DNA of 64,000 nucleotides from an uncultured Sanguibacteroides sp. (GCF_900543425.1 NZ_UQRQ01000011.1:56828-120827); one strand, 5' to 3'. Shown: positions 44,510-52,700, numbered from the stretch's first letter. Notes: generated by a model not told the origin, from the sequence alone. Program-made: numbers and translations.

Positions 44510-44804
44510 AAAATCATTCTACTATGCAACAAAGATAGCAAACATTCTCCAATGTCATGCATTGGGGATGGGAATAAAGCAGATAAGCACGAGCTTTAAA
44601 CTGTCCCGCAACACGTTGACGGTCGAACTGATGAACCATATGAAACTCCGCGGCATGATTACCGCCTCCACTGAAAGCCTAACCTCTACTATGGCCGAGA
44701 CAATGACAATCGACTCCTTTCTGCACATGTTGCTTGCCAGGGAATGGGATTACCGCACCGATGCGGCCATCCAACGCCTTATACGCGGGGCATCGTCCCG
44801 CTAA
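44510..44804 (+). pseudogene. IS21-family remnant: IstA start fused to IstB start
   Basis: One frame joins an IstA-like N-terminal HTH (ILQCHALGMGIKQISTSFKLSRNT, about 44517-44615) to an IstB-like N-terminus (ELMNHMKLRGMITA ... FLHMLLAREWDYRTDAAIQRLIRGAS, 44619-44801). The transposase catalytic domain and the ATPase core are missing, so an internal deletion removed most of the element. Short CCCC-containing repeats at about 44395-44455 may be the degenerate IS21 left end. Confidence 0.65.
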
Positions 44805-45212
44805 AGGCATGGAATACATTCTCGAACACGAGCACATAGGCTTGCTCATCAAACCCGTTTCAAGGAGATATTCCTGATTCGGCAAGTGGACAATACCGAA
44901 CTCCGACTGCAACCAATAGCAATGGAGAGTACGTAACATCAACCAATATAGACGAATAATAATCAGCGGATTAAGTAAGCGGCGCATGTACGGTAAAATT
45001 GCCCCCCTACACACGTCGCTTTGTTTTGTATACGCATTCCGGTAAAAGAGACTCTCTTTCTGTGTTTCAATCCAAAAATTTCATATACCTTTGTATTCGC
45101 AATTAGTTGGCTGTCAACGCCATCTATGTATACTTACAAAGACAGATGCGCAATTCTCAGCAAAACCAGCACTGATAATCAATCAGTTAAAAACCAAAAG
45201 AGTAGTCCAAAT
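44805..45212. other. Island right end with no recognisable gene
   Basis: This stretch holds IS21-derived debris on the left. It then has an exact -7 box TACCTTTG at 45086-45093 and an ATG at 45126 opening a short frame (MYTYKDRCAILSKTSTDNQS) that runs into the convergent lipoprotein gene. I do not recognise the peptide; it may be a gene cut off at the island junction. Confidence 0.35.
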
Positions 45213-45228
45213 AGAGACCGCCTCTTTT
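45213..45228 (-). terminator. Right half of a split bidirectional terminator
   Basis: AGAGACCGC (45213-45221) plus CTCTTTT lies directly after the lipoprotein stop and is the reverse complement of GCGGTCTCT at 30330-30338 after pfp. Confidence 0.5.
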
Positions 45229-45230
45229 CC

Positions 45231-45470
45231 TTACTTCGTAGGTTTGGTTTGCTTCGCCGGAGCCGTTGTATCGGGGGCGATGCTATCCGTTACGATAAGA
45301 ACCTCCGATTCCTCCACAACAACATCCGTAGAATCAGGAGCCGACTGAGACTGCGTTGTCGACTTTTGGTCTGCATTCTGATTTTTCTGCTTATTTCCAC
45401 AAGCAACAAAGGTTAAAGCCGCAACGACCATTAACAAATTAACCCATCCTATTCTTCTCCAAGTTTTCAT
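45231..45470 (-). CDS. Small lipoprotein, function unknown
   Basis: The ATG at 45468-45470 follows GGGAAAAA and gives 79 residues. A signal peptide (MKTWRRIGWVNLLMVVAALT) ends in lipobox TFVAC, and the mature part is short, Gln/Asp/Thr-rich and low in complexity (QNADQKSTTQSQSAPDS). No domain is recognised. It is monocistronic, convergent with the island. Confidence 0.75.
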   Translation of the reverse strand: MKTWRRIGWVNLLMVVAALTFVACGNKQKNQNADQKSTTQSQSAPDSTDVVVEESEVLIVTDSIAPDTTAPAKQTKPTK

Positions 45471-45730
45471 TTTTTCCCAGTTTAAATTAACAAGTTGTTC
45501 CAACACTTTCCATTACGGATGTGTCTACAAAAAGTTTCACCTAAAATCTTCTCTTTGTCCCGTTCTTTTCTTGAAAAATTAAAAGTGCCGATGAAATAAA
45601 TCACCGACACCCTGCACACTTTATAAATACTGTCTGGTTGCATGACAGTTCCTTTTAAATAATCTAATCCTCCTAATTATGGTAATTATCCATATTTATC
45701 ATTAAATTATAAACGACATTTAGGACAAAA
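45471..45730. other. Divergent intergenic region with a minus-strand hairpin
   Basis: No gene is supported. A minus-strand hairpin GTGTCGGTGA / TCATCGGCAC (with G-U pairs) at about 45590-45620 is followed by a T-rich run, like a terminator. It lies upstream of the lipoprotein gene and could be an attenuator or the end of a small RNA. Confidence 0.3.
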
Positions 45731-45778
45731 GTATTGATTTTACGAATAAATATATACAATAATCAATACATGTATTGA
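45731..45778 (+). promoter_or_regulatory. Palindromic operator of the XRE-type regulator gene
   Basis: TCAATACATGTATTGA (45763-45778) is a perfect 16-bp palindrome, and a third half-site GTATTGATT lies at 45731-45739, matching AATCAATAC at 45761-45769. The set ends 19 bp before the regulator ATG, so autoregulation is likely. Confidence 0.6.
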
Positions 45779-45797
45779 AATTTAGAATCGTTCTATC

Positions 45798-46211
45798 ATG
45801 GATATGACAATAAATCAAAGACTTGGCAATTTTTTAGAAGAAAAACATATTAGTCAAGAGGAATTGCGCTCACAATTAGGTTTAAAAACCCGGCAACAAA
45901 TCAGTAATTGGATCAATTGCAGAGAAAAAATTTCGGAAAAACATATCATTCGGATTATTGAGCTCTATCCGGAACTAAATGCCAATTGGTTTATAACCAG
46001 TATCGGAAACATGTTTAATGATCAAAGAATCGTACGTTACATTAACCGGAATGCTTACGGATTTTGTGAAGAATGTATCAAAAAAGAACAAAAGATAGAA
46101 TATTTACAGGAACTTATTCTCCAAAAAGATCAAGAGATCAAATTACTAAACCGGGAAATCGGGAAGCTGGAGGATCGGTTAGCATGCTGCAAAGAGAATA
46201 AAGAACCCTAA
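45798..46211 (+). CDS. XRE/CI-like transcriptional regulator with coiled-coil tail
   Basis: This 137-residue protein has an N-terminal HTH (INQRLGNFLEEKHISQEELRSQLGLKTRQQISNWI), then the CI-type phrase IIELYPELNANWFITSIGNMF seen in small phage-like repressors, and a C-terminal coiled coil (about 95-130). A second start two codons in is possible. No phage genes are adjacent. A palindromic operator directly upstream suggests it represses itself. Confidence 0.8.
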   Translation: MDMTINQRLGNFLEEKHISQEELRSQLGLKTRQQISNWINCREKISEKHIIRIIELYPELNANWFITSIGNMFNDQRIVRYINRNAYGFCEECIKKEQKIEYLQELILQKDQEIKLLNREIGKLEDRLACCKENKEP

Positions 46212-46294
46212 TAAAACCTAAATACCCGACAAAATTATTGTGTCGAAAAAAAGAATATTCTATATTAGCGCTCACAAATAGAACACGAAACGTG

Positions 46295-46360
46295 ATGAGA
46301 AAACAATACATAACCTTAAATTGGTGGTGGCACCTGTTTAAACTTCGTAGTAAACGATGA
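46295..46360 (+). CDS. trpL: Tryptophan leader peptide
   Basis: A 21-codon frame encodes a peptide with three consecutive tryptophans (TLNWWWHLF) and ends TGA at 46358-46360. It lies 20-30 bp after a promoter-like ATTG-N20-TATATTAG and just before a terminator and a tryptophan synthase gene. Ribosome stalling at the TGG codons (46322-46330) would report tryptophan shortage. Confidence 0.85.
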   Translation: MRKQYITLNWWWHLFKLRSKR

Positions 46361-46430
46361 GGTTATGTAATTGTATTGCATAAAGATTTCAGGCGAGCCT
46401 ATTGTTTACTACAGTAGGCTCGCTTCTTTT
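46308..46430 (+). promoter_or_regulatory. Tryptophan attenuator of trpB2
   Basis: The terminator is GCGAGCCTA (46393-46401) / TAGGCTCGC (46415-46423) followed by TTCTTTTTT. ACATAACCT (46308-46316) can pair with AGGTTATGT (46360-46368). GTAGTAAAC (46347-46355) can pair with GTTTACTAC (46404-46412), inside the terminator loop. A ribosome stalled at the Trp codons leaves the second pairing free and blocks the first, so the terminator would be disrupted. This is classical attenuation logic. Confidence 0.8.
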
Positions 46431-46455
46431 TTATTCACTTATAAATTTTATTATC

Positions 46456-47817
46456 ATGAAAAAGACCAAAAAAATTTTGCTTTCGGAAAAAGAGATGCCG
46501 ACCCAATGGTATAACATCGTGGCCGATATGCCGAACAAACCGTTGCCGGCCCTCCATCCGGGAACAAAACTTCCCTTAAAAAAAGAGGACCTCGCCCCTC
46601 TATTCGCCCAAGAGCTTATTGATCAAGAGTTCGCAACGGAACCCTATATCGAGATTCCCGACGAAGTTCAAGAATTGTACAAAATATGGAGAGCAACTCC
46701 ACTCGTGAGAGCTTACGCTTTAGAAAAGGCCCTCGACACACCCGCTAAAATTTACTTTAAAAACGAAGGAACAAGCCCAGCCGGATCGCATAAACCCAAC
46801 ACGGCTATTCCACAGGCCTATTACAACTATAAACAAGGTATCAAACGGATGACAACGGAAACCGGAGGGGGACAATGGGGATCCGCACTCAGTTTTGCCT
46901 GTCAACATTTCGGAATCGATCTGAAAGTATTTATGGTAAAAGTTAGCTACGGTCAGAAACCTTATCGAAAACTGATGATGAATACCTGGGGTGCTGATGT
47001 TATCCCTTCCCCCAGTACACTTACCGAAGCCGGAAGAAAAATATTACAGGAACATCCCGATTCATCAGGCAGCTTAGGCATTGCCATATCCGAAGCCGTA
47101 GAAATGGCAGCCAAAGACCCGTATACAAATTATTCCTTAGGTAGTGTATTAAACCATGTACTGCTGCATCAAACGATTATCGGAGAAGAGGCCATTTTAC
47201 AAATGCAAAAAGCAGAGGAGGAGCCTGATATCATCATCGGTTGTTTTGGAGGCGGTTCTAATTTTGCCGGAATCTCTTTTCCTTTTATACGCGAAAAACT
47301 AAAAGAGAATAAAAACACCCGCATTATCGCTGTCGAACCGCAATCCTGTCCGAAATTAACCAGAGGACAATTCCACTACGATTTCGGAGATAGTGTAGGT
47401 CTAACCCCTTTATTACCGATGTATACCCTGGGACACGATTTCCAACCGGCAGATATCCACGCCGGAGGATTACGTTACCACGGGGCAGGCATGATCGTGA
47501 GTCAACTTCTGAAAGACTGCTTGATAGAAGCCGTGTCTATCCCGCAATTGGAAACGTTTAAGGCCGGTATCTTATTCGCCAAAACCGAAGGTATCATTCC
47601 GGCACCGGAATCAACCCACGCCATAGCACAAACCATACGGGAAGCTTTAATTGCCAGAAAAGAAGGGAAAGAGAAAACCATCCTTTTCAATTTATCCGGA
47701 CATGGCATGATCGATTTGTTCGCTTATGAACAATATCTGAACGGGAATCTCTCGGATTTTCAAATCTCAGATATAGAAATTAACCAGTCCTTAAAAGAAT
47801 TGGATAAACTCATGTGA
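46456..47817 (+). CDS. trpB: Tryptophan synthase beta-like enzyme, TrpB2 type
   Basis: From the ATG at 46456 (453 residues) this is the long TrpB2 form with an extended N-terminal region (EMPTQWYNIVADMPN), not the usual TrpB1 of about 395 residues. PLP lysine is Lys113 in GSHKPNTA; the phosphate-binding loop GGGSN is near residue 258. TrpB2 condenses indole with serine (or phosphoserine in archaea) and acts without TrpA. The upstream tryptophan attenuator supports a role in tryptophan supply, for instance indole salvage. Confidence 0.92.
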   Translation: MKKTKKILLSEKEMPTQWYNIVADMPNKPLPALHPGTKLPLKKEDLAPLFAQELIDQEFATEPYIEIPDEVQELYKIWRATPLVRAYALEKALDTPAKIYFKNEGTSPAGSHKPNTAIPQAYYNYKQGIKRMTTETGGGQWGSALSFACQHFGIDLKVFMVKVSYGQKPYRKLMMNTWGADVIPSPSTLTEAGRKILQEHPDSSGSLGIAISEAVEMAAKDPYTNYSLGSVLNHVLLHQTIIGEEAILQMQKAEEEPDIIIGCFGGGSNFAGISFPFIREKLKENKNTRIIAVEPQSCPKLTRGQFHYDFGDSVGLTPLLPMYTLGHDFQPADIHAGGLRYHGAGMIVSQLLKDCLIEAVSIPQLETFKAGILFAKTEGIIPAPESTHAIAQTIREALIARKEGKEKTILFNLSGHGMIDLFAYEQYLNGNLSDFQISDIEINQSLKELDKLM

Positions 47818-47825
47818 AGAGCATA

Positions 47826-47866
47826 GCTATCTAATTTTTTGCTACTTTTGCAAAAAATTAGATAGC
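47826..47866 (+). promoter_or_regulatory. Perfect 17-bp inverted repeat with -7 box, abutting prmA
   Basis: GCTATCTAATTTTTTGC (47826-47842) and its exact complement (47850-47866) flank TACTTTT; with the next G this makes TACTTTTG, an exact -7 box. The right arm ends at the base before the prmA ATG. It may be an operator, a terminator for trpB2, or both. Confidence 0.6.
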
Positions 47867-48715
47867 ATGTATTACACGGAAGTCAATTTTTACATCACCC
47901 CCTATTCGGAAGACATCACGGATGCTCTTATTTCGGAACTCGGCAATTTAGGCTACGATAGTTTTTCTTATACAGACAAAGGATTTAAAGCTTACATTCC
48001 CAGCAAACAATACGACGAAGATACCATCTCACAAATGGAGATTCTCCCCTTCTTCGAACAAGAATATCAAATCAAATGGGAAATAACTCAAATTGAGGAT
48101 CAAGACTGGAATAAGGTGTGGGAAGAAAATTTCACCCCGATCATCGTCAAAGACCGGATTTTAGTCAGAGCCGGATTTCACGCTTCCATTCCCGGTATAG
48201 AGCACGAAATCATCATCGATCCCAAGATGAGTTTCGGTACCGGTCATCACGCGACCACAGCCCTTATGCTCGAAACCATACTGGATATTAAACCGGAAAT
48301 CAAAAATAAAAAAGTACTGGATATGGGATGCGGAACGGGAATCCTCTCTATTATGGCCGCACAATCGGGCGCATCCCGGGTAACCGGAATCGATATCGAC
48401 GAATGGGCATACGATAATGCCATGGAAAATTTAAAAACCAACCACATATCTAACGTACGCATAAGAATCGGAGATGCAAACTTACTCCAGGAACAACAAG
48501 ATTATGACATCATCTTGGCCAATATAAACCGTAATATTCTGCTAAATGATATGCATTGCTACACCTCCGTCCTCAATGAAAATGGTTATTTAATCATGAG
48601 CGGATTCTATTTGCAAGACCTGCCTAAAATCCAGAAAGAAGCAGAAAATTTGGGACTCCGGTTCAAATCCCACAAAGTGAAAGAGAATTGGACCGTTGTA
48701 ATATTCAACAAATAA
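47867..48715 (+). CDS. prmA: Ribosomal protein L11 methyltransferase
   Basis: This 282-residue enzyme has the N-terminal substrate-recognition domain and a SAM-binding core with FGTGHHATT, VLDMGCGTGILSIMAA and ANINRNIL (the NPPY-like place). PrmA trimethylates ribosomal protein L11. The start codon directly follows a 17-bp inverted repeat. Confidence 0.93.
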   Translation: MYYTEVNFYITPYSEDITDALISELGNLGYDSFSYTDKGFKAYIPSKQYDEDTISQMEILPFFEQEYQIKWEITQIEDQDWNKVWEENFTPIIVKDRILVRAGFHASIPGIEHEIIIDPKMSFGTGHHATTALMLETILDIKPEIKNKKVLDMGCGTGILSIMAAQSGASRVTGIDIDEWAYDNAMENLKTNHISNVRIRIGDANLLQEQQDYDIILANINRNILLNDMHCYTSVLNENGYLIMSGFYLQDLPKIQKEAENLGLRFKSHKVKENWTVVIFNK

Positions 48716-48744
48716 AAGTAAATTTGTTTAATATTTAACAACCT

Positions 48745-48774
48745 ATTGCAAATTGAAAACAGATGTATAAATTT
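48745..48774 (+). promoter_or_regulatory. Promoter of the aspartokinase gene
   Basis: ATTG, exactly 19 bp, then TAAATTTG forms one of the clearest Bacteroidetes-type promoters in the window. Transcription would start near 48780. Confidence 0.75.
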
Positions 48775-48775
48775 G

Positions 48776-48916
48776 CATCGGCAAAAAAATAAAGGATAAT
48801 GATATTTACTAACAACTCATACAAACTTATGTGCATGCAAAGATTCTTTGCAGGCCGATGAACTGTTTTCAGTCAAAACTGTGGAAAAAGCCTGTGTAAA
48901 TTACACGGGCTTTTTT
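48776..48916 (+). promoter_or_regulatory. Candidate leader-peptide attenuator of the aspartokinase gene
   Basis: Downstream of the promoter lie a short frame (48799-48861), a hairpin within it (TGCAAAG/CTTTGCA, 48836-48852), a possible 5'-end pairing CATCGGC/GCCGATG (48776-48782 with 48854-48860), and a strong terminator at 48885-48916 (AAAAAGCC / GGCTTTTTT with inner GTGTAA/TTACAC). CAGGC (48851-48855) can pair with GCCTG of the terminator. This order suggests attenuation; I see no lysine riboswitch signature. Confidence 0.6.
48799..48861 (+). CDS. Candidate leader peptide upstream of aspartokinase
   Basis: The frame opens eight bases after AAAGG and encodes 20 residues (MIFTNNSYKLMCMQRFFAGR). 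Possible control codons are ATG-TGC-ATG (Met) or TTC-TTT (Phe); none is a long run. It sits before a terminator, as attenuator peptides do. It may not be translated. Confidence 0.5.
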   Translation: MIFTNNSYKLMCMQRFFAGR

Positions 48917-48947
48917 ATTTCATATCACATCACATATATAAAATATC

Positions 48948-50258
48948 ATGAACGTATTAAAATTTGGAGGAACATCCGTGGGTACAGCCCAACGCATTCG
49001 AAGTGTAGCTCAATTAATTTCGGGAATCCGGGAACCGAACATCACCGTTCTTTCAGCCATGGCGGGCACGACCAATACCCTATTGGAAATCACGAACGCC
49101 TTATATCGCAATGAAAAACAGGAAGCGGCAGATCTTATCCAAGATATGGAGATCAATTACTTGATCGTGAATAGCGAATTATTCCATAGTCTCGAATATA
49201 CCCGAAAAGGAAAGGAGTTTATCCAAACCCTTTTTACTTATTTGCGTTCGTTCATTAATAAAGATTTTTATCCCCTGCAAGAAAAAGCAATTGTTGCCCA
49301 AGGAGAGATCCTGTCAACAACCCTGATGCATTATTACCTTCAGGAACAAAATATTCCTTCTACCCTGATTTCAGCCCTGGATTTTATGCGTATCGACAAA
49401 GACGGAGAACCGGATTATTTCTATATACAACAAAATCTAAACCGATTGCTTTCTTCTCCGGACACCAGAGAGATCATTATCACCCAGGGATTCATCTGTC
49501 GAAATGCTTACGGAGAAATCGATAACTTGAAAAGAGGGGGAAGCGATTATTCGGCCGCCCTTATCGGCGCCGCTTTAAAGTCAAACGAAATCCAAATCTG
49601 GACAGACATCGACGGAGTGCATAACAACGATCCGAGGTATGTGGAGGACACAAAAGCTTTACGTTCTCTATCTTTCGACGAAGCGGCAGAATTAGCTTAT
49701 TTCGGAGCAAAAATCCTACACCCCTCCAGTATTCAACCGGCAAAAAAAGCCAACATTCCGGTAAGACTCAAAAACACAATATGCCCGGAAGACGAGGGGA
49801 CGTTAATCACGAAAGACAGCCCTTTACAGGATATAAAAGCAGTCGCCGCAAAAGACGGTATTACATCGATTCGTATCAAATCCAGTCACACGCTGTTAGC
49901 TTACGGATTTGTCCAAAAGGTATTTGAAATCTTCGAGTCATGGAAAACTTCTATTAACATGATCGCTACCTCCGAGGTCGCTATCTCTCTGACAATCGAC
50001 GATACCTCACACCTTGAAGAAATACTGAAAGACCTCCGACAATACGGGACAGTAGAAATTGAACATAACCTGACTATTATTTGTGTCGTAGGTAACTTCA
50101 ACGTAGACAAGGCAGGCGTATCCGGCCAAACATTACATGTATTGCAAGAGATCCCGTTACATATGATCTCATACGGAGCCAGCGAACACAGCATCTCTTT
50201 ACTCGTAAAGCAGGAAGACAAGCGGAAAGCTTTAAAAGCATTAAATCAAAAAGTATGA
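48948..50258 (+). CDS. lysC: Aspartate kinase
   Basis: This 436-residue monofunctional enzyme phosphorylates aspartate, the first step to lysine, threonine and methionine. It begins NVLKFGGTSVGTAQRI and has the RGGSDYSAALIGAAL motif, followed by two ACT domains (SIRIKSSHTLLAYGFVQKVFEIF and LTIICVVGNF). Feedback control by an aspartate-family amino acid is expected; which one cannot be told. The gene is single, behind a leader with a terminator. Confidence 0.93.
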   Translation: MNVLKFGGTSVGTAQRIRSVAQLISGIREPNITVLSAMAGTTNTLLEITNALYRNEKQEAADLIQDMEINYLIVNSELFHSLEYTRKGKEFIQTLFTYLRSFINKDFYPLQEKAIVAQGEILSTTLMHYYLQEQNIPSTLISALDFMRIDKDGEPDYFYIQQNLNRLLSSPDTREIIITQGFICRNAYGEIDNLKRGGSDYSAALIGAALKSNEIQIWTDIDGVHNNDPRYVEDTKALRSLSFDEAAELAYFGAKILHPSSIQPAKKANIPVRLKNTICPEDEGTLITKDSPLQDIKAVAAKDGITSIRIKSSHTLLAYGFVQKVFEIFESWKTSINMIATSEVAISLTIDDTSHLEEILKDLRQYGTVEIEHNLTIICVVGNFNVDKAGVSGQTLHVLQEIPLHMISYGASEHSISLLVKQEDKRKALKALNQKV

Positions 50259-50355
50259 TCCGTCACACGGAGTTTACGGAGAAGTCATAGCCTTTCGCCA
50301 TTACCAGTAAGAACTTCCCGACTCCTATTTTTCCGACACGTCGAGGAAAATAAAA

Positions 50356-50378
50356 ACGCCGTCCATTTTGGACGGCGT
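50356..50378. terminator. Bidirectional terminator between lysC and floA
   Basis: ACGCCGTCC-ATTTT-GGACGGCGT flanked by A- and T-rich bases lies between convergent genes. Confidence 0.85.
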
Positions 50379-50407
50379 CTTTTCCCCATATCTTTAATTC
50401 TATGTTT

Positions 50408-51391
50408 TCACTTGCGAGGAGTTTTTTTATCATTCGGTTTCGCAATGGACTCCCTCATTGTCGTATCGGCCTCTATATTTTTCATCCGATAATAATCCAT
50501 TACTCCTAAATTTCCATTTCTGAAAGCTTCCGCCATAGCCCGAGGGACATCGGCTTCCGCCTCGATCACTTTAGCCCGCATCTGCTGAGCCAACGCCTTC
50601 ATTTCCTGTTCCGTAGCAACAGCCATAGCGCGACGTTCCTCCGCCTTGGCCTGTGCTATCTTCAAATCAGCATCAGCCTGATCCGTCTGCAATTCCGCTC
50701 CTATATTTTTACCGATATCAATATCAGCAATATCAATAGACAAAATTTCGAAAGCGGTTCCGGAATCCAACCCTTTATTTAAAACCACCTTAGAGATCGA
50801 ATCGGGATTTTCCAATACCTCCTTATGTGAATTAGCCGACCCGATGGATGACACAATTCCTTCACCAACACGAGCCAGTATGGTTTCTTCTCCGGCACCA
50901 CCGACCAGCTGTCTGATATTTGCCCGCACGGTAACTCTGGCTTTGGCTATTAACTGGATTCCGTCTTTTGCCACCGCCGCTACCGGAGGAGTATTGATTA
51001 CTTTAGGATTTACACTCATCTGGACAGCCTCAAATACGTCCCGGCCTGCCAAGTCTACCGCCGTTGCGATTTGAAAAGTCAAATCAATATTTGCCTTAGA
51101 AGCAGAAACCAATGCATGTACAACTTGTGCGACATGCCCTCCCGCCAGATAATGTGCTTCCAATAAATCGCGATAAAGTTCCAATCCGGCTTTTTTACCT
51201 TCGATCATAGCTCTCACGATAACAGAAGGCGGAACTTTCCGCCAACGCATCAGCACCAATTGCAAAAGAGATACTTTCACATCCGACACCAAAGCCTGGA
51301 ACCACAATCCGATAGGTATAAAATAGAGTACGATCCAAAGCAGGAAAAGTCCTCCGGCTATCACAATAATCAATAAAACCATTCCATCCAT
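50408..51391 (-). CDS. floA: Flotillin-like protein FloA (SPFH, UPF0365)
   Basis: This 327-residue protein has an N-terminal membrane segment (about 5-28), the UPF0365 motif RWRKVPPSVIVRAMI, an SPFH domain, and an Ala/Glu-rich coiled coil (DLKIAQAKAEERRAMAVA). FloA organises membrane microdomains. The NfeD gene one base upstream on the same strand is its normal operon partner. Confidence 0.94.
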   Translation of the reverse strand: MDGMVLLIIVIAGGLFLLWIVLYFIPIGLWFQALVSDVKVSLLQLVLMRWRKVPPSVIVRAMIEGKKAGLELYRDLLEAHYLAGGHVAQVVHALVSASKANIDLTFQIATAVDLAGRDVFEAVQMSVNPKVINTPPVAAVAKDGIQLIAKARVTVRANIRQLVGGAGEETILARVGEGIVSSIGSANSHKEVLENPDSISKVVLNKGLDSGTAFEILSIDIADIDIGKNIGAELQTDQADADLKIAQAKAEERRAMAVATEQEMKALAQQMRAKVIEAEADVPRAMAEAFRNGNLGVMDYYRMKNIEADTTMRESIAKPNDKKTPRK

Positions 51392-51392
51392 T

Positions 51393-51860
51393 CTATTCTG
51401 TTTTTAGTTTAACAATAATCTTATTTTTTAAAACTTTTATCACCACTACTTCACTATTCTCATTAATATAACCGGATTGGGATTGCCCCTCCACAACATA
51501 ATCTCCGACCTTTACTTTGCCCATCGGAGCCAATCTCCCCAAACACAATCCCGTGTCACCTTCTCGAATCGAATGATCGATTCCCTCAACCGTCCCGTCG
51601 ATTTGAGTATTTAACTGCAATCGCTTCCAAGTTTTAGACCGCAAGGCATAATAAGTAATTCCAATACCTCCCACGGCTGTTCCCAATAAAGTAAAATGTC
51701 CTTCCCATACTCCCATATTACTGTACGCCATATAAATAGCGACACCTATACAAAGAAAACCGATAATCCCGGCAACATTTACCCCCGGAAAGACCAAAAA
51801 CTCCATAATTAATAAAACAAAACCTATTAGAATCAACATAATAAGCACCAACCACTCCAT
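51393..51860 (-). CDS. NfeD-family membrane protein
   Basis: This 155-residue protein has two to three membrane segments (about 4-22, 28-46, 54-78) and a C-terminal OB-fold domain with LCLGRLAPMGKVKVGDYVVEGQ. It is the short NfeD form without the protease domain. It is co-transcribed with floA and probably forms a complex with it. Confidence 0.9.
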   Translation of the reverse strand: MEWLVLIMLILIGFVLLIMEFLVFPGVNVAGIIGFLCIGVAIYMAYSNMGVWEGHFTLLGTAVGGIGITYYALRSKTWKRLQLNTQIDGTVEGIDHSIREGDTGLCLGRLAPMGKVKVGDYVVEGQSQSGYINENSEVVVIKVLKNKIIVKLKTE

Positions 51861-52061
51861 AATACTATCGATTTAAATTTTCGTTTAAAGGTATATTTTT
51901 TTTATTAAAATCCTATCAAAAAGAAGTAAATTAGCTTCTTCTATCAGGAATAAGACATTTTATTTCTCGTCATCAATCCTAATCTAAAATATTTATATTT
52001 ACTTTGCACTTCAATTTGCATAATTGATCACATAGATCAAATTTCATAAAGAGAAAGAGGA

Positions 52062-52688
52062 ATGATGGACTTTGAAACAGATAACAACAACGAATTCTAT
52101 CATAAAATAGAATGTTTCAACAAAGAAAGAACAGAAAAACTAAGTTATCACTATAACGAAATTATCAAATTACTCGGAGAAGATCCATGCCGGGAAGGTC
52201 TTGCCAAAACGCCTTATCGTGTCGCCAAGGCGATGCAATTTATGACACAGGGTTACACGCAAGACCCGGAAGAGATTTTACGTTCGGCTCTTTTTAAAGA
52301 AGATTACCGGCAGATGGTTATAGTGAAAGATATAGAAATATATTCTTTATGTGAACACCATATGCTCCCCTTTATCGGGCGAGCCCATGTAGCGTATATT
52401 CCTAATGGATATATTACCGGATTAAGCAAAATTGCACGGGTGGTTGAAGCCTTTGCCAGGAGATTACAAGTACAGGAACGTCTGACCCATGACATCAAAA
52501 CCTGTATTCAAAACACCTTAAACCCATTAGGTGTTGCCGTCGTTATTGAAGCACAACACATGTGCATGATCCTGCGCGGCGTTCAAAAACAACATTCTGT
52601 TACAACGACCTCTGATTTTAGTGGCGCTTTCGAGAAACTGGCAACAAGAGAAGAGTTCATCCGGTTAATCAGTAATAAATTTCACTAA
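52062..52688 (+). CDS. folE: GTP cyclohydrolase I
   Basis: This 208-residue enzyme converts GTP to dihydroneopterin triphosphate for folate. The zinc ligands are visible in SLCEHHMLPF and in HMCMILRGVQK; GYITGLSKIARVVEAFARRLQVQE is the signature. Met1 or Met2 could be the start. The next gene, fabD, lies 12 bp downstream. Confidence 0.96.
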   Translation: MMDFETDNNNEFYHKIECFNKERTEKLSYHYNEIIKLLGEDPCREGLAKTPYRVAKAMQFMTQGYTQDPEEILRSALFKEDYRQMVIVKDIEIYSLCEHHMLPFIGRAHVAYIPNGYITGLSKIARVVEAFARRLQVQERLTHDIKTCIQNTLNPLGVAVVIEAQHMCMILRGVQKQHSVTTTSDFSGAFEKLATREEFIRLISNKFH

Positions 52689-52700
52689 AAACAAAAATGT

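Noticed and set aside
44679..45014. 111-codon minus-strand open frame at the island right end
   Set aside because: It is antisense to the IstB-like fragment and resembles no known protein; probably a shadow of IS21 sequence.
30325..45228. Direct-repeat attachment sites flanking the island
   Set aside because: I found only an inverted 9-bp match, which fits a split terminator, not the direct repeats left by integrase insertion.
48716..48947. Lysine riboswitch upstream of aspartokinase
   Set aside because: The conserved L-box core sequences are not visible; a translated short frame plus terminator explains the region better.
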